Source of the DNA: Candidatus Endomicrobiellum pyrsonymphae
GTDB lineage: Bacteria > Elusimicrobiota > Endomicrobiia > Endomicrobiales > Endomicrobiaceae
NCBI GenBank assembly: GCA_020328045.1
Contig: JAIXMY010000003.1
Span: 1 to 34,744 of the forward strand
Length of the DNA: 34,744 bases
Direction: 5' to 3'
The notes beneath the pieces were generated by a model. The model did not search any database. It was not told where the DNA came from and saw only the letters and a list, made by a program, of their open reading frames with translations. Below, one piece after another: positions 1 to 8,789 of this stretch. Every line of letters begins with the position of its first letter. Within the stretch, counting starts at the first letter, position 1. The position numbers and the translations under genes are program-made.

Positions 1-319
1 AATCAATCGATCTCATACTTGTCGAAGTGTCAAGCGCCATTATAATATCAATACCTTGATCGTTTGATTGTTCAAATGCTTTTCCTCTCTGAGGTCTTGC
101 AACAGCAATGATAATCAATATCAACGCAAGATATTTTAAAATTTTCAAGAGATTTAGAAGATTTTCTTTAAATCTCGCGCCGTTATTTTCAAGAAGATTT
201 ATCAGCGAAAAACTTATATAGGGTTTAAATGCTTTTTTATTAATAATGTTTCTGTATGCATATACAAACGCTAAAAGCAAAAGAAATATTAAAAGATATA
301 GCGGATTTGCAAATTTCAT
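1..319 (-). CDS. batA: BatA-like VWA-domain membrane protein (partial, N-terminal part only)
   Basis: The reading frame starts at the ATG at 319-317 and runs off the left edge, so about 106 residues are visible. Two hydrophobic segments are seen, at roughly residues 6-22 and 58-72. They are followed by a basic stretch (VARPQRGK) and then the start of a von Willebrand A domain with the MIDAS metal-binding pattern D-T-S-T-S. That order (two N-terminal membrane helices, then a VWA domain) is the BatA arrangement of the Bat/MoxR systems, where the VWA domain is thought to mediate protein interaction at the membrane. The start overlaps the stop of the preceding gene in an ATGA, indicating translational coupling. 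The rest of the VWA domain is outside the window. Confidence 0.8.
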   Translation of the reverse strand, partial: MKFANPLYLLIFLLLLAFVYAYRNIINKKAFKPYISFSLINLLENNGARFKENLLNLLKILKYLALILIIIAVARPQRGKAFEQSNDQGIDIIMALDTSTSMRSID

Positions 320-1206
320 AACAACTCCAAAAGCTTTTTCGTGAAATTATAATTATTTTCTCTTTTTGTTTCATCAGGTGTAAAATCCGCATACCTTGCC
401 AAATTAAAAACTTTTAAGTAGTCTTTAAATTCATTGATATTAATTTCTTTAGGCATAATCGGTTTAATTTTGTCAAAAAATTCAGACGTCGTCATTTCTA
501 TAGCCTCAAAATTACATTTTTTAGATACATAAGATCTCAAAATTCTCGACATCGTATAATAAAAATTTCTCGCGCTTATATCGCTTCTAGTTTTGTACAA
601 ATCTTCCAAAGCGTTTAAAGCCTTAGTTTTAGGATCTATTTCAACTTGTTTTGATTTTTTTATATATTCAACAAAGCTCTTTACTGTAAATGCAGCATAA
701 ACAATAAACAATAACAATACAAAAAGAATTAAGACAACGTGCAAAGATTTTATCTTAAATTTTTTTAAAGCTTTTATATCTTTTATACCTTGCACTTGAG
801 CATTGTCTGCAACGCTTATAATTTCAACATGTTCTTCCGGAGTTAAAAATAGATTGCTCGTACCATCTGGATTTATATAGAAAACCGTTAAAGGGTTTAT
901 GGTAAATGATCCTGTTTTATACGCGGCAATATTGAAATCTAATTCATAAGTATTTTCTATGCTTGGCAAATGTTTAACATCTGAACTTATGATATCAAAA
1001 TCGTTAAAATGAAAATTCTGCTTTGCGGTTATTTGAGCATTTGGCGGCAGTTGGACTTTTACAGTAAAATTTATAACATCGCCAACATAAGCTCTGTTTT
1101 TGTTTAATGAAACTTCTATCGTCTCCTGAGCGTTTAAAAACGCACAAAAACAGAAAACAAATAAGCTATTTAAAATAATATGCTTGGCAAAAACACAATA
1201 TTTCAT
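316..1206 (-). CDS. BatD-like secreted/membrane protein
   Basis: A 296-residue protein. An N-terminal signal peptide (about residues 8-26, ending near CAFLNAQ) is followed by a beta-rich periplasmic region starting ETIEVSLNKNRAYVGD, as in BatD proteins where such repeats begin 'v.a.vs...v.vGe'. A transmembrane helix lies near residues 155-177 (VVLILFVLLLFIVYAAF). A cytoplasmic helical tail of about 115 residues follows, resembling the DUF4381-type tail (YTMSRILRSYV, ARYADFTPDE). It sits between DUF58 and BatA with 4-bp overlaps on both sides, so it is part of one translationally coupled operon. Function is inferred from position and architecture: BatD proteins are associated with MoxR/VWA systems in envelope stress or folding, but no enzymatic activity is known. 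Confidence 0.7.
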   Translation of the reverse strand: MKYCVFAKHIILNSLFVFCFCAFLNAQETIEVSLNKNRAYVGDVINFTVKVQLPPNAQITAKQNFHFNDFDIISSDVKHLPSIENTYELDFNIAAYKTGSFTINPLTVFYINPDGTSNLFLTPEEHVEIISVADNAQVQGIKDIKALKKFKIKSLHVVLILFVLLLFIVYAAFTVKSFVEYIKKSKQVEIDPKTKALNALEDLYKTRSDISARNFYYTMSRILRSYVSKKCNFEAIEMTTSEFFDKIKPIMPKEININEFKDYLKVFNLARYADFTPDETKRENNYNFTKKLLELL

Positions 1207-2084
1207 CGCAAACCCGCTCGATGTTCTCTCTCTTTAAAAAATCTTATGAGAGGCTTTACATAAGATTCATTTGTATTTAAATTTATAATACCTACTTTGG
1301 CGTTTTTAAATATTCTGTCCGTTTTTTCATTAAGAGCTTTGCTCTTTTGTTTAAACAATTCTGCAACAGAAGAGCTGTCAACTATCATTGTCTCTTTTGT
1401 CTCGGGATCTTGCATTTCAATTAAACCCACTTTCGGCAAATCTTTTTCTCTGTTATCCTCTATTTTTATACATACCAAATCGTGTTTCTTTGCAGTTATT
1501 ATTAAATCTTTTTCATAATTTTCATCTTGAAAATCTGAAATAAGAAAAACAACCGCTTTTCTTCGCCATATTTCATTTATTGCTTTTAATGCCGTTGATA
1601 TCGATGTTTTTATGCCTGACGAATTTGAATCAAGAATCTCATTTATAATTCTTAAAATGGTGTTCTTCCCTTTTTTAGGCGTAATAATTTTTTCCACTTT
1701 ATCGGTAAAAGAAAGCATCCCAACTCTATCATTATTTTTTAAAGATGAAAATGCCAAAAGAGCAGTCACTTCTGCTGCAACTTCAGATTTTAATTTATCA
1801 GCGCTACCAAAGTTTTGTGATAATGAAATATCTATAAGAAATATTACCGTGAGTTCTCTTTCTTGTGAGAAAAGTTTTATATAAGGTTTGCCGTATCTGG
1901 CGGTAGCATTGTGATCAATACTTCTAAAATCATCACCAACTTGATATTCTCTGACTTCCACAAATTCTATCCCTTGCCCTTTAAAAACGCTTTGATACTG
2001 TCCTGCAAAAATTTCATTTACAAGTTTATTTGATTTTATTTCAAGCTGATGTATCTGTTTTTTTAATATATCCTTATCTAGCAT
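1203..2084 (-). CDS. DUF58 family protein (MoxR-associated)
   Basis: A 293-residue soluble protein. The DUF58 signature is clear: EVREYQVGDDFRSIDHNATA followed by KPYIKLFSQEREL, then a VWA-like beginning FLIDIS. DUF58 proteins are the usual operon partners of MoxR AAA+ ATPases and BatA/BatD proteins. The ATG at 2084 has an AGGA at a suitable distance (AGGATAATTCAATG). The gene overlaps the downstream BatD-like gene by 4 bp. The expected moxR is not upstream; instead there are repeats and an IS110 scrap, and moxR is found at 33132-34118 in the opposite orientation. Confidence 0.85.
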   Translation of the reverse strand: MLDKDILKKQIHQLEIKSNKLVNEIFAGQYQSVFKGQGIEFVEVREYQVGDDFRSIDHNATARYGKPYIKLFSQERELTVIFLIDISLSQNFGSADKLKSEVAAEVTALLAFSSLKNNDRVGMLSFTDKVEKIITPKKGKNTILRIINEILDSNSSGIKTSISTALKAINEIWRRKAVVFLISDFQDENYEKDLIITAKKHDLVCIKIEDNREKDLPKVGLIEMQDPETKETMIVDSSSVAELFKQKSKALNEKTDRIFKNAKVGIINLNTNESYVKPLIRFFKEREHRAGLR

Positions 2085-2185
2085 TGAATTATCCTAAAAT
2101 CTGTATTTTGCCGATTGTCCACCAATTAATGCAGTCGATGGTAAACTTCGTTTGTCTCACGAAAAAAACGAATCCATGTTGTCGT

Positions 2186-2350
2186 CAATTCCCCTTTCTA
2201 TGAAAGAGGTGGCATGCCAAGAGGCATTGACGGGGGGTATTGTTCCTTAAAAACAAGTATAATTTAAGTGTACAGGGGTGTTGGAAGATTGAACGGGTGG
2301 GGCAAAGCCCGTAGTCATCAGGATCTCCAACACCACAAGGTAAAAGCTTG
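2186..2350 (+). repeat. Dispersed repeat family B, copy 1
   Basis: Contains the family B core: a pyrimidine/purine palindrome (TTCCCCTTTC...GAAAGAGG) followed by GGCATGCCAAGAGGCATTGACGG with a small ATGCC/GGCAT hairpin. Then comes AAAAACAAGTATAAT (2249-2263) and a GTGTTGGAA...GGGCAAAGCCCG segment. The same order of blocks occurs at 22970-23140. It lies in the gap between the DUF58 promoter region and the IS110 remnant. No coding function is seen. Confidence 0.7.
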
Positions 2351-2364
2351 ATGAGGTTGCAAAT

Positions 2365-2545
2365 GTGCAAACTTTAGTTGAAAACAAGAAGCTAATATCA
2401 ACTAAAAGGATGCACAAAATGCCAAAAACCTTATACACTGAATTTGTAGGCATCGATGTATCAGAAAACAAGTTGAACGTTTATGAAACAAAAAACAATC
2501 AGTTTTTCAAGGACTTCTTTCACCACTTTTTTCAGTGGGTTGATG
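2365..2545 (+). pseudogene. IS110-family transposase, N-terminal fragment
   Basis: Starting at ATG 2419 (or 2410), the translation MPKTLYTEFVGIDVSENKLN matches the beginning of IS110/IS1111 transposases, whose RNase H-like DEDD domain opens with a 'GIDVSK..' strand carrying the first catalytic Asp. Similarity stops after about 28 residues, at about position 2502. From there the frame reads through the 43-bp inverted repeat (2503-2545) and then unrelated sequence to a stop at 2655. The gene is therefore cut off after the first motif and cannot be functional. A C-terminal IS110 scrap is present at 34286-34545, on the other strand. Confidence 0.65.
2503..2545 (+). repeat. 43-bp perfect inverted repeat, left copy
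   Basis: The 43 bases at 2503-2545 are the exact reverse complement of 34239-34281. The sequence includes a small hairpin, CCACT-TTTTTC-AGTGG. Weaker similarity continues beyond the perfect part (GGGGCAAAGCCTGAC on the left against GGCAAAGTCTGTC on the right, read in the same sense). The copy is fused directly to the end of the IS110 N-terminal fragment. Confidence 0.9.
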
Positions 2546-2664
2546 AGGGAGGGGCAAAGCCTGACGGAAACAGAGAGAGTATAGTGCAAGCTACCTCCCA
2601 CACAAAATACCTTTCATGCGTTTGTCGTGACGTAAATAAGAAAATACGAACTTAAAAGACGAAA

Positions 2665-3663
2665 TTATTTTTTTATCCAAGACATTTTTGAGCGTAATCT
2701 TGCCCCAATTTTTTCAATCATTCTTTCGCTTACTTCTCTTCTTGCTTTATTGAAAAAAGGTCTGCCTGTTTTGTTTTCTTCAAGCCATTTGTTTGCAAAC
2801 TTGCTTGACTGAATATCTGCTAAAACATTTTTCATTTCTGCTTTTACGGCTGGTGTAATTAATCTCTTTCCGGTTACGTATTCACCGTATTCTGCTGTAT
2901 CGGAAATTGAATAATTCATTTTGCTGAGCCCGCCTTCAAATATCAAATCTACTATAAGTTTAACTTCGTGGCAACATTCAAAATATGCAATTTCAGGTTG
3001 ATAACCTGCTTCTACAAGGGTTTCAAAACCTGAATTTATAAGTTCTACTAAACCGCCACAGAGAACAGACTGCTCGCCAAATAAATCGGTTTCAGTTTCT
3101 TCCTTAAAAGTTGTTTCAAGAACTCCGCCTCTTGTCCCGCCTATAGCTTTTGCGTAGGCTAAAGCCAAATCTTTTGCTTTTCCGCTTGCGTTCTGCTCTA
3201 CAGCTACCAAACAAGGAACACCTTTGCCTTCCTCATATTGTCTTCTTACTAAATGTCCGGGACCTTTAGGAGCAATCATAATTACATCTAAATCTGAAGT
3301 AGGAACGATTTGCTGAAAGCGAATATTAAAACCATGCGCAAAACTTAAAACCGCGTTTTTTTTAATACTAGGTTTTATATCCTCTTCCCAAATCTTTCTC
3401 TGAACTTCATCTGGTAAGAGAATGTGAATCCAGTCTGCTTGCTTAACTGCTTCGGCAACACTTACCGGCTTCCAACCGTCTTCGATAGCTTTTTTATAGT
3501 TATCCCCACCAGGTCTTTGAGCGACAACAACGTTAACACCCGAATCTTTAAGATTTAGAGCGTGGGCATGCCCCTGACTTCCATAACCCAAAACAGCAAT
3601 AATTTTCCCTTTTAAAAGATTTAAATCTGCGTCATTGTCATAATACATTTTTGCTTCAGCCAT
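2665..3663 (-). CDS. ilvC: Ketol-acid reductoisomerase
   Basis: A 332-residue class I (short) KARI, converting 2-acetolactate or 2-aceto-2-hydroxybutyrate to the dihydroxy acid with NAD(P)H and Mg2+. The Rossmann motif GYGSQG lies at residues 26-31. The VAQRPGG segment contains the cofactor-specificity loop. The Mg-binding C-terminal helical domain ([21 protein letters not shown]) is intact. The start at 3663 is chosen over an upstream in-frame ATG because it is preceded by AAGGAG and gives the normal N-terminus MAEAKMYYD. It overlaps the 3' end of ilvN by 8 bp. Last gene of ilvDBNC. Confidence 0.96.
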   Translation of the reverse strand: MAEAKMYYDNDADLNLLKGKIIAVLGYGSQGHAHALNLKDSGVNVVVAQRPGGDNYKKAIEDGWKPVSVAEAVKQADWIHILLPDEVQRKIWEEDIKPSIKKNAVLSFAHGFNIRFQQIVPTSDLDVIMIAPKGPGHLVRRQYEEGKGVPCLVAVEQNASGKAKDLALAYAKAIGGTRGGVLETTFKEETETDLFGEQSVLCGGLVELINSGFETLVEAGYQPEIAYFECCHEVKLIVDLIFEGGLSKMNYSISDTAEYGEYVTGKRLITPAVKAEMKNVLADIQSSKFANKWLEENKTGRPFFNKARREVSERMIEKIGARLRSKMSWIKK

Positions 3664-4162
3664 TTCTTTTCTCCTTAATTTTAATAGTGTGTCCGCGTCC
3701 CAAAGCAACAACGCTTGTTCTGCATGTTTCTTTTATGCCGTAGGGCATAACTGTTTTTACAAAAGCATTAATTTTATTTTCGTTGCCCGTCATTTCAACA
3801 GTAACTGAATTTTGTGAAATGTCTTCAATTCTTGCCCTAAAAATACCAATAAGTTTAATGAGTTCATTTTGTGTTGATTTAGTCATATTTATTTTTATGA
3901 GAGCGAGACTTCTTTCAACGTATTCAGTATCTTTGAAATCGGTAACTTTTATGACATCGACAAGTTTGTTTAATTGTTTTGTAACCTGCTCAAGAATATA
4001 AGCACCCCCTTTGACGACAATAGTCATTCTTGAAATGGCAGGCTCTTCAGTTTCGCTTACGGAAAGCGAGTCTATATTGAAACCGCGCGCCGCAAAAAGA
4101 GTAGAAATTCTTGCAAGTACGCCAAACTTGTTTTCAACTAAAACTGAAACTGTATGCCGCAT
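3656..4162 (-). CDS. ilvN: Acetolactate synthase small (regulatory) subunit
   Basis: 168 residues, normal length. It begins [20 protein letters not shown], the ACT-domain start typical of IlvN/IlvH, and carries [10 protein letters not shown]-like [19 protein letters not shown]-terminal AHAS_C-type domain follows. The protein binds the large subunit, activates it and confers valine feedback inhibition. A strong GGAGGAAGG Shine-Dalgarno precedes the ATG at 4162. It lies 52 bp downstream of ilvB and overlaps ilvC. Confidence 0.95.
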   Translation of the reverse strand: MRHTVSVLVENKFGVLARISTLFAARGFNIDSLSVSETEEPAISRMTIVVKGGAYILEQVTKQLNKLVDVIKVTDFKDTEYVERSLALIKINMTKSTQNELIKLIGIFRARIEDISQNSVTVEMTGNENKINAFVKTVMPYGIKETCRTSVVALGRGHTIKIKEKRNG

Positions 4163-4214
4163 ACTTCCTTCCTCCGCTTGCTAATGTGTAAGGATCTTGT
4201 ATTGTGAAAATTGT

Positions 4215-5945
4215 TTATCCGTTCATTCTAGTTATAATATCGTCGAGAGAAGCTCCGACTGGAACCATCGGAAAAATGTTCTCTTCTATCTCAACCCATA
4301 TATCAAGAACAATCGAAGCTTTTGCTTCTAACATCTTTTTTAAGGCAGGCACAACATCTTTTTTGTCTGTCACGCGTATTCCTAAAGCGCCATAGCTCTC
4401 TGCCCATTTTACAAAATCGGGAACATAAACGGGACATTTGTCTCTGCTTGGAGTATTGCACCACTTGGGGCATTTCTTACGTTTCGCAAGACAACTGTGA
4501 GAATATCTTTTGCCATAAAACATTTCCTGCCACTGACGAACATTGCCAAGGTACTGGTTGTTTAATATAGCAACTTTAACATCAATATCATTTAAAATCG
4601 CGACAGCCATTTCCTGCATATTCATTTGAAAAGAACCGTCGCCGGCTATGACTATAACCTCTTTATCAGGATTACCGAATTTTGCTCCTATACCTGCAGG
4701 ATAACCAAACCCCATAGCACCAAGTCCTCCAGAACTTAAAAACAAACGAGGATATTTTGCCTTATAATACTGCGCCGACCACATTTGGTGTTGTCCGACC
4801 TCAGTTGCAATAATTGCCTCACCTTTTGTGAGTTCAGAGATTTTTTCAATCACGTATTGCGGATGGAGTTTATCGTCGTTTCTATCATAGGATAAAGGGT
4901 GTTCTGCTTTCCAACCATCAATCGTTTTAATCCAATCTTTTCTTTCTTTTTTCTCTATCGTAGCTGACATTTCTTTTAAAACCGTTTTTGCATCGCCTAC
5001 TACAGGGATATCAACGTCAACAACTTTTGATATTGCAGTGGGATCTATATCTATATGAATTATTTCAGCTTTTTTTGCAAAATCACAGACCTTGCCGGTG
5101 CATCTGTCATCAAATCTTGCACCAACAGCTATAATGACATCTGCAGCCTGTACAGCTTTGTTTGCGCAAAAAGTTCCGTGCATTCCAAGCATACCTAAAC
5201 TTAAATTTGTATCAGGCGGATACGCTCCTACGGCAAGCAAAGTATTTGTAACCGGGATATCGGCCTTTTTTGATATCTCAATAATTTCTTTTTCTGCGTT
5301 GGAAGCAATAACTCCAGCCCCTATATAAAAAACAGGTCTCTCACTGTTATTTATGATATCAACAGCTTTTTTGATTTGTCCGGAATGTCCTTCATAAGTA
5401 GGCTTATATGAACGTATTTCAATTTTTTCCGGATAAATAAATTCACAAATCCCGCGCTGAACATCAATGGGAATATCAACTAAAACAGGTCCCGGTCTTC
5501 CTGTAGTCGCAATATAAAATGCCTCCTTTATAGTCCTTGCCAAATCCTTTACGTCTTTAACCAAAAAGTTATGCTTTGTTACAGGTCTTGTAATACCCGT
5601 AGTATCAGCCTCTTGAAATGCGTCTTGTCCTATCACATTTGTTGCGACCTGCCCCGTAATTGCAACCATAGGGACGGAATCCATATACGCGGCAGCAAGT
5701 CCAGTAACTATATTTGTGGCTCCCGGTCCAGAAGTAGCTATACACACGCCGGGTTTACCAGTAGAGCGAGCATATCCGTCAGCCATATGGGAAGCGGCTT
5801 GCTCGTGCCTTGTCAAAACAAAATTTAATTTTGATCCGTGAATTGCGTCAAATATCGGCAGAGTTTGTCCGCCGGGAAGACCAAAAGCTATCTCAACATT
5901 TTCCTTTAACAGGCTTCCTACTAAAATCTGAGCACCAGTTTTTTG
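4215..5945 (-). CDS. ilvB: Acetolactate synthase large subunit; start codon apparently lost
   Basis: ThDP-dependent enzyme joining two pyruvates (or pyruvate and 2-oxobutyrate). The open frame is 576 codons from the stop at 5948-5946 to 4215. The conserved N-terminus KTGAQILVGSLL, the FGLPGG motif and the catalytic Glu in TRHEQAASH are all in frame. The ThDP/Mg motif GDGSFQMNMQEM is present near the C-terminus. A four-Cys insertion (C-x6-C-x3-C-x7-C, about 4460-4500) follows GKRYSHS; similar Cys-rich inserts are known in some anaerobes' enzymes. No ATG, GTG or TTG lies in frame upstream of the conserved N-terminus. The first in-frame candidate, TTG at 5816, would delete FGLPGG. At the place expected from the ribosome binding site (GGAAGGA, then 6 nt) the codons are ATT TAA. 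This could be a pseudogenizing lesion, unusual initiation, or sequence error. Confidence 0.85.
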   Translation of the reverse strand, partial: QKTGAQILVGSLLKENVEIAFGLPGGQTLPIFDAIHGSKLNFVLTRHEQAASHMADGYARSTGKPGVCIATSGPGATNIVTGLAAAYMDSVPMVAITGQVATNVIGQDAFQEADTTGITRPVTKHNFLVKDVKDLARTIKEAFYIATTGRPGPVLVDIPIDVQRGICEFIYPEKIEIRSYKPTYEGHSGQIKKAVDIINNSERPVFYIGAGVIASNAEKEIIEISKKADIPVTNTLLAVGAYPPDTNLSLGMLGMHGTFCANKAVQAADVIIAVGARFDDRCTGKVCDFAKKAEIIHIDIDPTAISKVVDVDIPVVGDAKTVLKEMSATIEKKERKDWIKTIDGWKAEHPLSYDRNDDKLHPQYVIEKISELTKGEAIIATEVGQHQMWSAQYYKAKYPRLFLSSGGLGAMGFGYPAGIGAKFGNPDKEVIVIAGDGSFQMNMQEMAVAILNDIDVKVAILNNQYLGNVRQWQEMFYGKRYSHSCLAKRKKCPKWCNTPSRDKCPVYVPDFVKWAESYGALGIRVTDKKDVVPALKKMLEAKASIVLDIWVEIEENIFPMVPVGASLDDIITRMNG

Positions 5946-5993
5946 TTAAATGAAGTATCCTTCCCACCTCTTATCACTTTAATTATCGTGTTA

Positions 5994-7643
5994 TCACTCT
6001 AAAACAGCGCCGGTATCAGCAGACTGTACCAACTTGGCGTAACGAGCCATGTAACCGGTTTTAACTTTAGGTTCAGGTTTTACAGTTTTAGCAATTCTTG
6101 CCTTTATTTCTTCATCGCTTAGTTCAACGTTTAATGTTCTTCCCGGTATATTTATATTGATGATATCGCCTTCATTTATTGCAGCTATCGTTCCGCCGGC
6201 AGCGGCTTCAGGAGAAATATGCCCTATGCAAGGTCCTCTTGTTCCTCCGGAAAAACGTCCGTCGGTAAGAAGAGCCACAGAATCGCTTAATCCCATGCCA
6301 TGCAACGTGCTTGTAGGGCTTAACATTTCTCTCATGCCCGGTCCGCCTGCAGGACCTTCATACCTTATAACGACAATATTGCCCGGAACTATCTTATTAT
6401 CGAGTATTGCTTTCATGGCGTCATCTTCAGAATTAAACACTCGCGCTTTGCCTGAAAAAATTTTCATCTTCTCACTTACCGCAGCTTGCTTTACAACAGA
6501 TCCGCTAGGCGCTATATTACCTCTTAGAATTGCAATACCGCCCTCAGGTTTGTACGGATTATTTGCTCTTATTACATCTTCGTCTAAAATTTTTGATGAT
6601 CTTGCAATTTCAACTACATCAGGACCGGTCACTGTTTTAGAATGGGTCAATTTGTTTTGAACCGCAAATAATACGGCAGGCACACCTCCGGCATTATCCA
6701 AATCTTCCATATAATGATCTCCTGCTGGTTCTAAGCATGCAATCTGTGGAGTCCTTTTAGAAATCTCGTCAAATAATTCCAACGGCAGTTTTATTCCCGC
6801 CTCGTGTGCTATGGCTGGAAGATGTAAAACTGTATTTGTAGAACCGCCTAAAGCCATATCTACAATAATTGCATTTTTAAAAGCGCCCAATGTTAAAATA
6901 TCGCGCGGTTTTATATTTTCTTTTACAAGTTCGACAACTCTTATTCCGGATTCATAAGCAATTCTTTTTTTCTTTGCGCTCACAGCAAGAGCAGTGGCAC
7001 ATCCTTGCAAAGACATTCCCATTGTTTCTGTCAAACAAGCCATAGTATTTGCAGTGTACATTCCCTGACAAGAACCCGCACCTGGGCATGCGGCTATTTC
7101 CAATTCTGACAACTGATGTTCTGTAATTTTACCTGCTTGAAATTGTCCGACGGCTTCAAAGGTATCTCTAACCATAGAGCGTCTTTTTTTTTCGTACATT
7201 CCTGTCATCATAGCGCCCGCAGTAACAACAATGGCAGGGATATTAAGTCTTGCGGCAGCCATAAGCGTTCCGGGTGTGACTTTATCGCAGTTTGACAAAA
7301 GAACAAGTCCATCAAGCATGTGTGCGTTAGCAACAGTTTCTACTAGATCAGCAATTATCTCCCTTGATCCTAAAGAATAGTACATACCACTATGTCCCAT
7401 GGCTATACCATCGCATACGGCAGGGACTCCGAAAATGAAGGGCACTCCGCCACCCGCAGCAACGCCTCTTTCTATGTATCTTTCCAAATCTCGCATAGCA
7501 ATATGACCCGGCACTAAATCTGAGAAAGACGAAGCAATACCTATGAAGGGCTTGTTTAAATCACTTGGACTAATTCCTGTAGAATACAACAAACATCTAT
7601 TTGGCGCTCTTACCGCGCCTTTTTTTATTTGATCGCTTCTCAT
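5994..7643 (-). CDS. ilvD: Dihydroxyacid dehydratase
   Basis: 549 residues, full length. It dehydrates the dihydroxy acids to the 2-oxo acids of valine and isoleucine. Cluster-related cysteines are seen at C119 (SNCDKVTPG) and C186/C192 (CPGAGSC). The N-terminal motif is VPGHIAM, with no Cys at the site used by [2Fe-2S] enzymes. This resembles the E. coli-type, oxygen-labile [4Fe-4S] IlvD and fits an anaerobe. The ATG at 7643 is preceded by GGGAG. It is the first gene of the ilvDBNC operon, with a sigma70-like promoter 40-70 bp upstream. Confidence 0.96.
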   Translation of the reverse strand: MRSDQIKKGAVRAPNRCLLYSTGISPSDLNKPFIGIASSFSDLVPGHIAMRDLERYIERGVAAGGGVPFIFGVPAVCDGIAMGHSGMYYSLGSREIIADLVETVANAHMLDGLVLLSNCDKVTPGTLMAAARLNIPAIVVTAGAMMTGMYEKKRRSMVRDTFEAVGQFQAGKITEHQLSELEIAACPGAGSCQGMYTANTMACLTETMGMSLQGCATALAVSAKKKRIAYESGIRVVELVKENIKPRDILTLGAFKNAIIVDMALGGSTNTVLHLPAIAHEAGIKLPLELFDEISKRTPQIACLEPAGDHYMEDLDNAGGVPAVLFAVQNKLTHSKTVTGPDVVEIARSSKILDEDVIRANNPYKPEGGIAILRGNIAPSGSVVKQAAVSEKMKIFSGKARVFNSEDDAMKAILDNKIVPGNIVVIRYEGPAGGPGMREMLSPTSTLHGMGLSDSVALLTDGRFSGGTRGPCIGHISPEAAAGGTIAAINEGDIININIPGRTLNVELSDEEIKARIAKTVKPEPKVKTGYMARYAKLVQSADTGAVLE

Positions 7644-7685
7644 ATGTAACTCCCACTGTGTTTGTTTTTACTTCTGCGATGCAGT

Positions 7686-7715
7686 ATTGTATCAAATTTT
7701 ATTTATTATGTGCAA
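7686..7715 (-). promoter_or_regulatory. Sigma70-like promoter of the ilv operon
   Basis: On the minus strand TTGCAC (7715-7710) is followed after 18 nt by TACAAT (7691-7686), with a spacing suited to the housekeeping sigma factor. The predicted start would be near 7679, giving a short leader before ilvD. No attenuator peptide or T-box is apparent in this leader. Confidence 0.55.
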
Positions 7716-7721
7716 TTTTTC

Positions 7722-7752
7722 TGTACTTTTATCGGACAAAACAAAAGCACGG
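7722..7752. repeat. Family A repeat, terminal hairpin only
   Basis: The sequence CTGTACTTTTATCGGACAAA then ACAAAAGCAC is the palindromic end of repeat family A, also seen at 9060-9090, 20513-20540, 29168-29197, 30640-30671 and 33012-33042. It sits between the ilv promoter and the tRNA promoter. Confidence 0.6.
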
Positions 7753-7762
7753 AAGAAAAAAT

Positions 7763-7790
7763 TTGATTTTCTTTCAAAAACAAGTATAAT
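7763..7790 (+). promoter_or_regulatory. Promoter of tRNA-Asn
   Basis: TTGATT (7763-7768), 16 nt, then TATAAT (7785-7790), about 30 bp before the mature tRNA. The 15-mer AAAAACAAGTATAAT at 7776-7790 is identical to 2249-2263 and has one mismatch to 23023-23037, where it lies inside dispersed repeats. Confidence 0.6.
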
Positions 7791-7820
7791 GAAGTGATAG
7801 TCATAAATGAGATATTTAGT

Positions 7821-7892
7821 TCCGACGTAGCTCAATGGTGGAGCAATCGGCTGTTAACCGATCGGTTGCTGGTTCGAGTCCAGCCGTCGGAG
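7821..7892 (+). tRNA. tRNA-Asn (anticodon GTT)
   Basis: The cloverleaf is complete. Acceptor stem TCCGACG/CGTCGGA (7821-7827 with 7885-7891), D stem GCTC/GAGC, anticodon stem ATCGG/CCGAT with loop CTGTTAA (anticodon GTT at 7853-7855), T stem GCTGG/CCAGC with loop TTCGAGT. The discriminator base is G at 7892, as expected for tRNA-Asn. The CCA end is not encoded and must be added by nucleotidyltransferase. Confidence 0.95.
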
Positions 7893-7933
7893 GTCTTGTA
7901 GTCAGCTAGCGCTGTGTTGATGTGATATATCGT

Positions 7934-7954
7934 AAATCCTCTGGCGGATTTTCT
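7934..7954 (+). terminator. Possible terminator after tRNA-Asn
   Basis: AAATCC-TCTGGC-GGATTT forms a short 6-bp hairpin followed by TTC. It lies about 40 bp after the tRNA. The stem is weak and the T-tract short, so this is tentative. Confidence 0.25.
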
Positions 7955-8115
7955 GTTGCTGCTCTAGAGCACAATATTCCCACAGAATCGGTTAACCAAT
8001 AATTGTGGCTATAAATATTATCTTGGCACATGATAATAATAGAGATTCACAAAAAATTCACAAAGATGACTTTAATTTAGTGCCTGAGCTAATGTACTAT
8101 TTAGTATAATGGGAT

Positions 8116-8379
8116 ATGAAGAAATTAGTTGCTCTAGTTTAAGTATATACGATGTTGTTGCCTTCATGTACAAAAAACTCAAAACCGGACTCAGGTGTAA
8201 CAGAAGTGATCGATAGAAAAAGTCATGATAAAATAAAAGTAAGAATTGAGTTAATAGCTAACGATACTTCGAGGAAAGTAGACGTGGAAATAGCTAAAGG
8301 TAGGACTATACAAGATGCTGTTATAGAAAATGTAGAAAAGTACGCAAGACTGGAGCAAACGGCAGTGTGGTTTGCATAA
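8116..8379 (+). pseudogene. Broken lipoprotein gene, in-frame stop in the signal peptide
   Basis: ATG at 8116 opens MKKLVALV, then TAA (8140-8142), then in the same frame VYTMLLPSC and onward. Read through, this is a classic lipoprotein signal: Lys-Lys, hydrophobic core, lipobox LPSC. The mature part continues for about 70 residues (KVDVEIAKGRTIQDAVIENV) to TAA at 8377-8379. After that, another frame (GGVKSEFERFKLYSALGDK) stays open to about 8507, suggesting a later frameshift as well. The TAA may derive from a TTA leucine codon by one change. A TATAAT lies at 8105-8110. Family not recognised. An ATG at 8152 could restart translation but would lose part of the signal peptide. Confidence 0.5.
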
Positions 8380-8597
8380 TTGGTGGTGTCAAAAGCGAGT
8401 TTGAAAGATTTAAATTGTATTCCGCGCTGGGAGATAAGATTACTTACTTGCATCGTGATACGGCTGAGATAAAATGCCGAGAGCGAACAGGTAAAAATGG
8501 ATGAGTATGTGGTAATATTGAGATAACAATCAGAGCAGAAAAACCAAAAAGAAAAACGAATACAAATGGAAATGCTGAAAAAGCGCGATAATACTAG

Positions 8598-8789
8598 ACA
8601 AATCTTTCGCAATTACAAGTCATCATTCGAAAAAATATTAAAAATGCAACTAAGGCTTTATTAGGCAACGAAATATTTGACAAGGTATGCAAAGAAACGA
8701 TGACGGAGAAGAAGCATTACGTAGAACTATTCGGCATGGAAAAGGACGAAGTATACATAAAATTGGAACGAGAAATGTCCGATGCCTAG
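8598..8789 (+). pseudogene. Unidentified coding remnant, possibly phage-derived
   Basis: An open frame reads TNLSQLQVIIRKNIKNATKA and ends with an acidic/basic amphipathic stretch (KKHYVELFGMEKDEVYIKLE) at TAG 8787-8789. No good start codon is visible for the whole frame; an ATG at 8699 would give about 29 residues. The last bases overlap the start of the next small frame (gATGCCTAG), the kind of overlap seen in compact phage or operonic gene strings. I do not recognise the family. Confidence 0.3.

Noticed and set aside
6157-6660. 167-codon plus-strand frame opposite ilvD
   Set aside because: Antisense shadow of a well-conserved enzyme gene; Pro/Ser/Leu-rich and without a motif or ribosome binding site.
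7644-7690. Attenuator or T-box leader for the ilv operon
   Set aside because: The leader from the predicted promoter is too short and shows no run of Val/Ile/Leu codons and no terminator hairpin.
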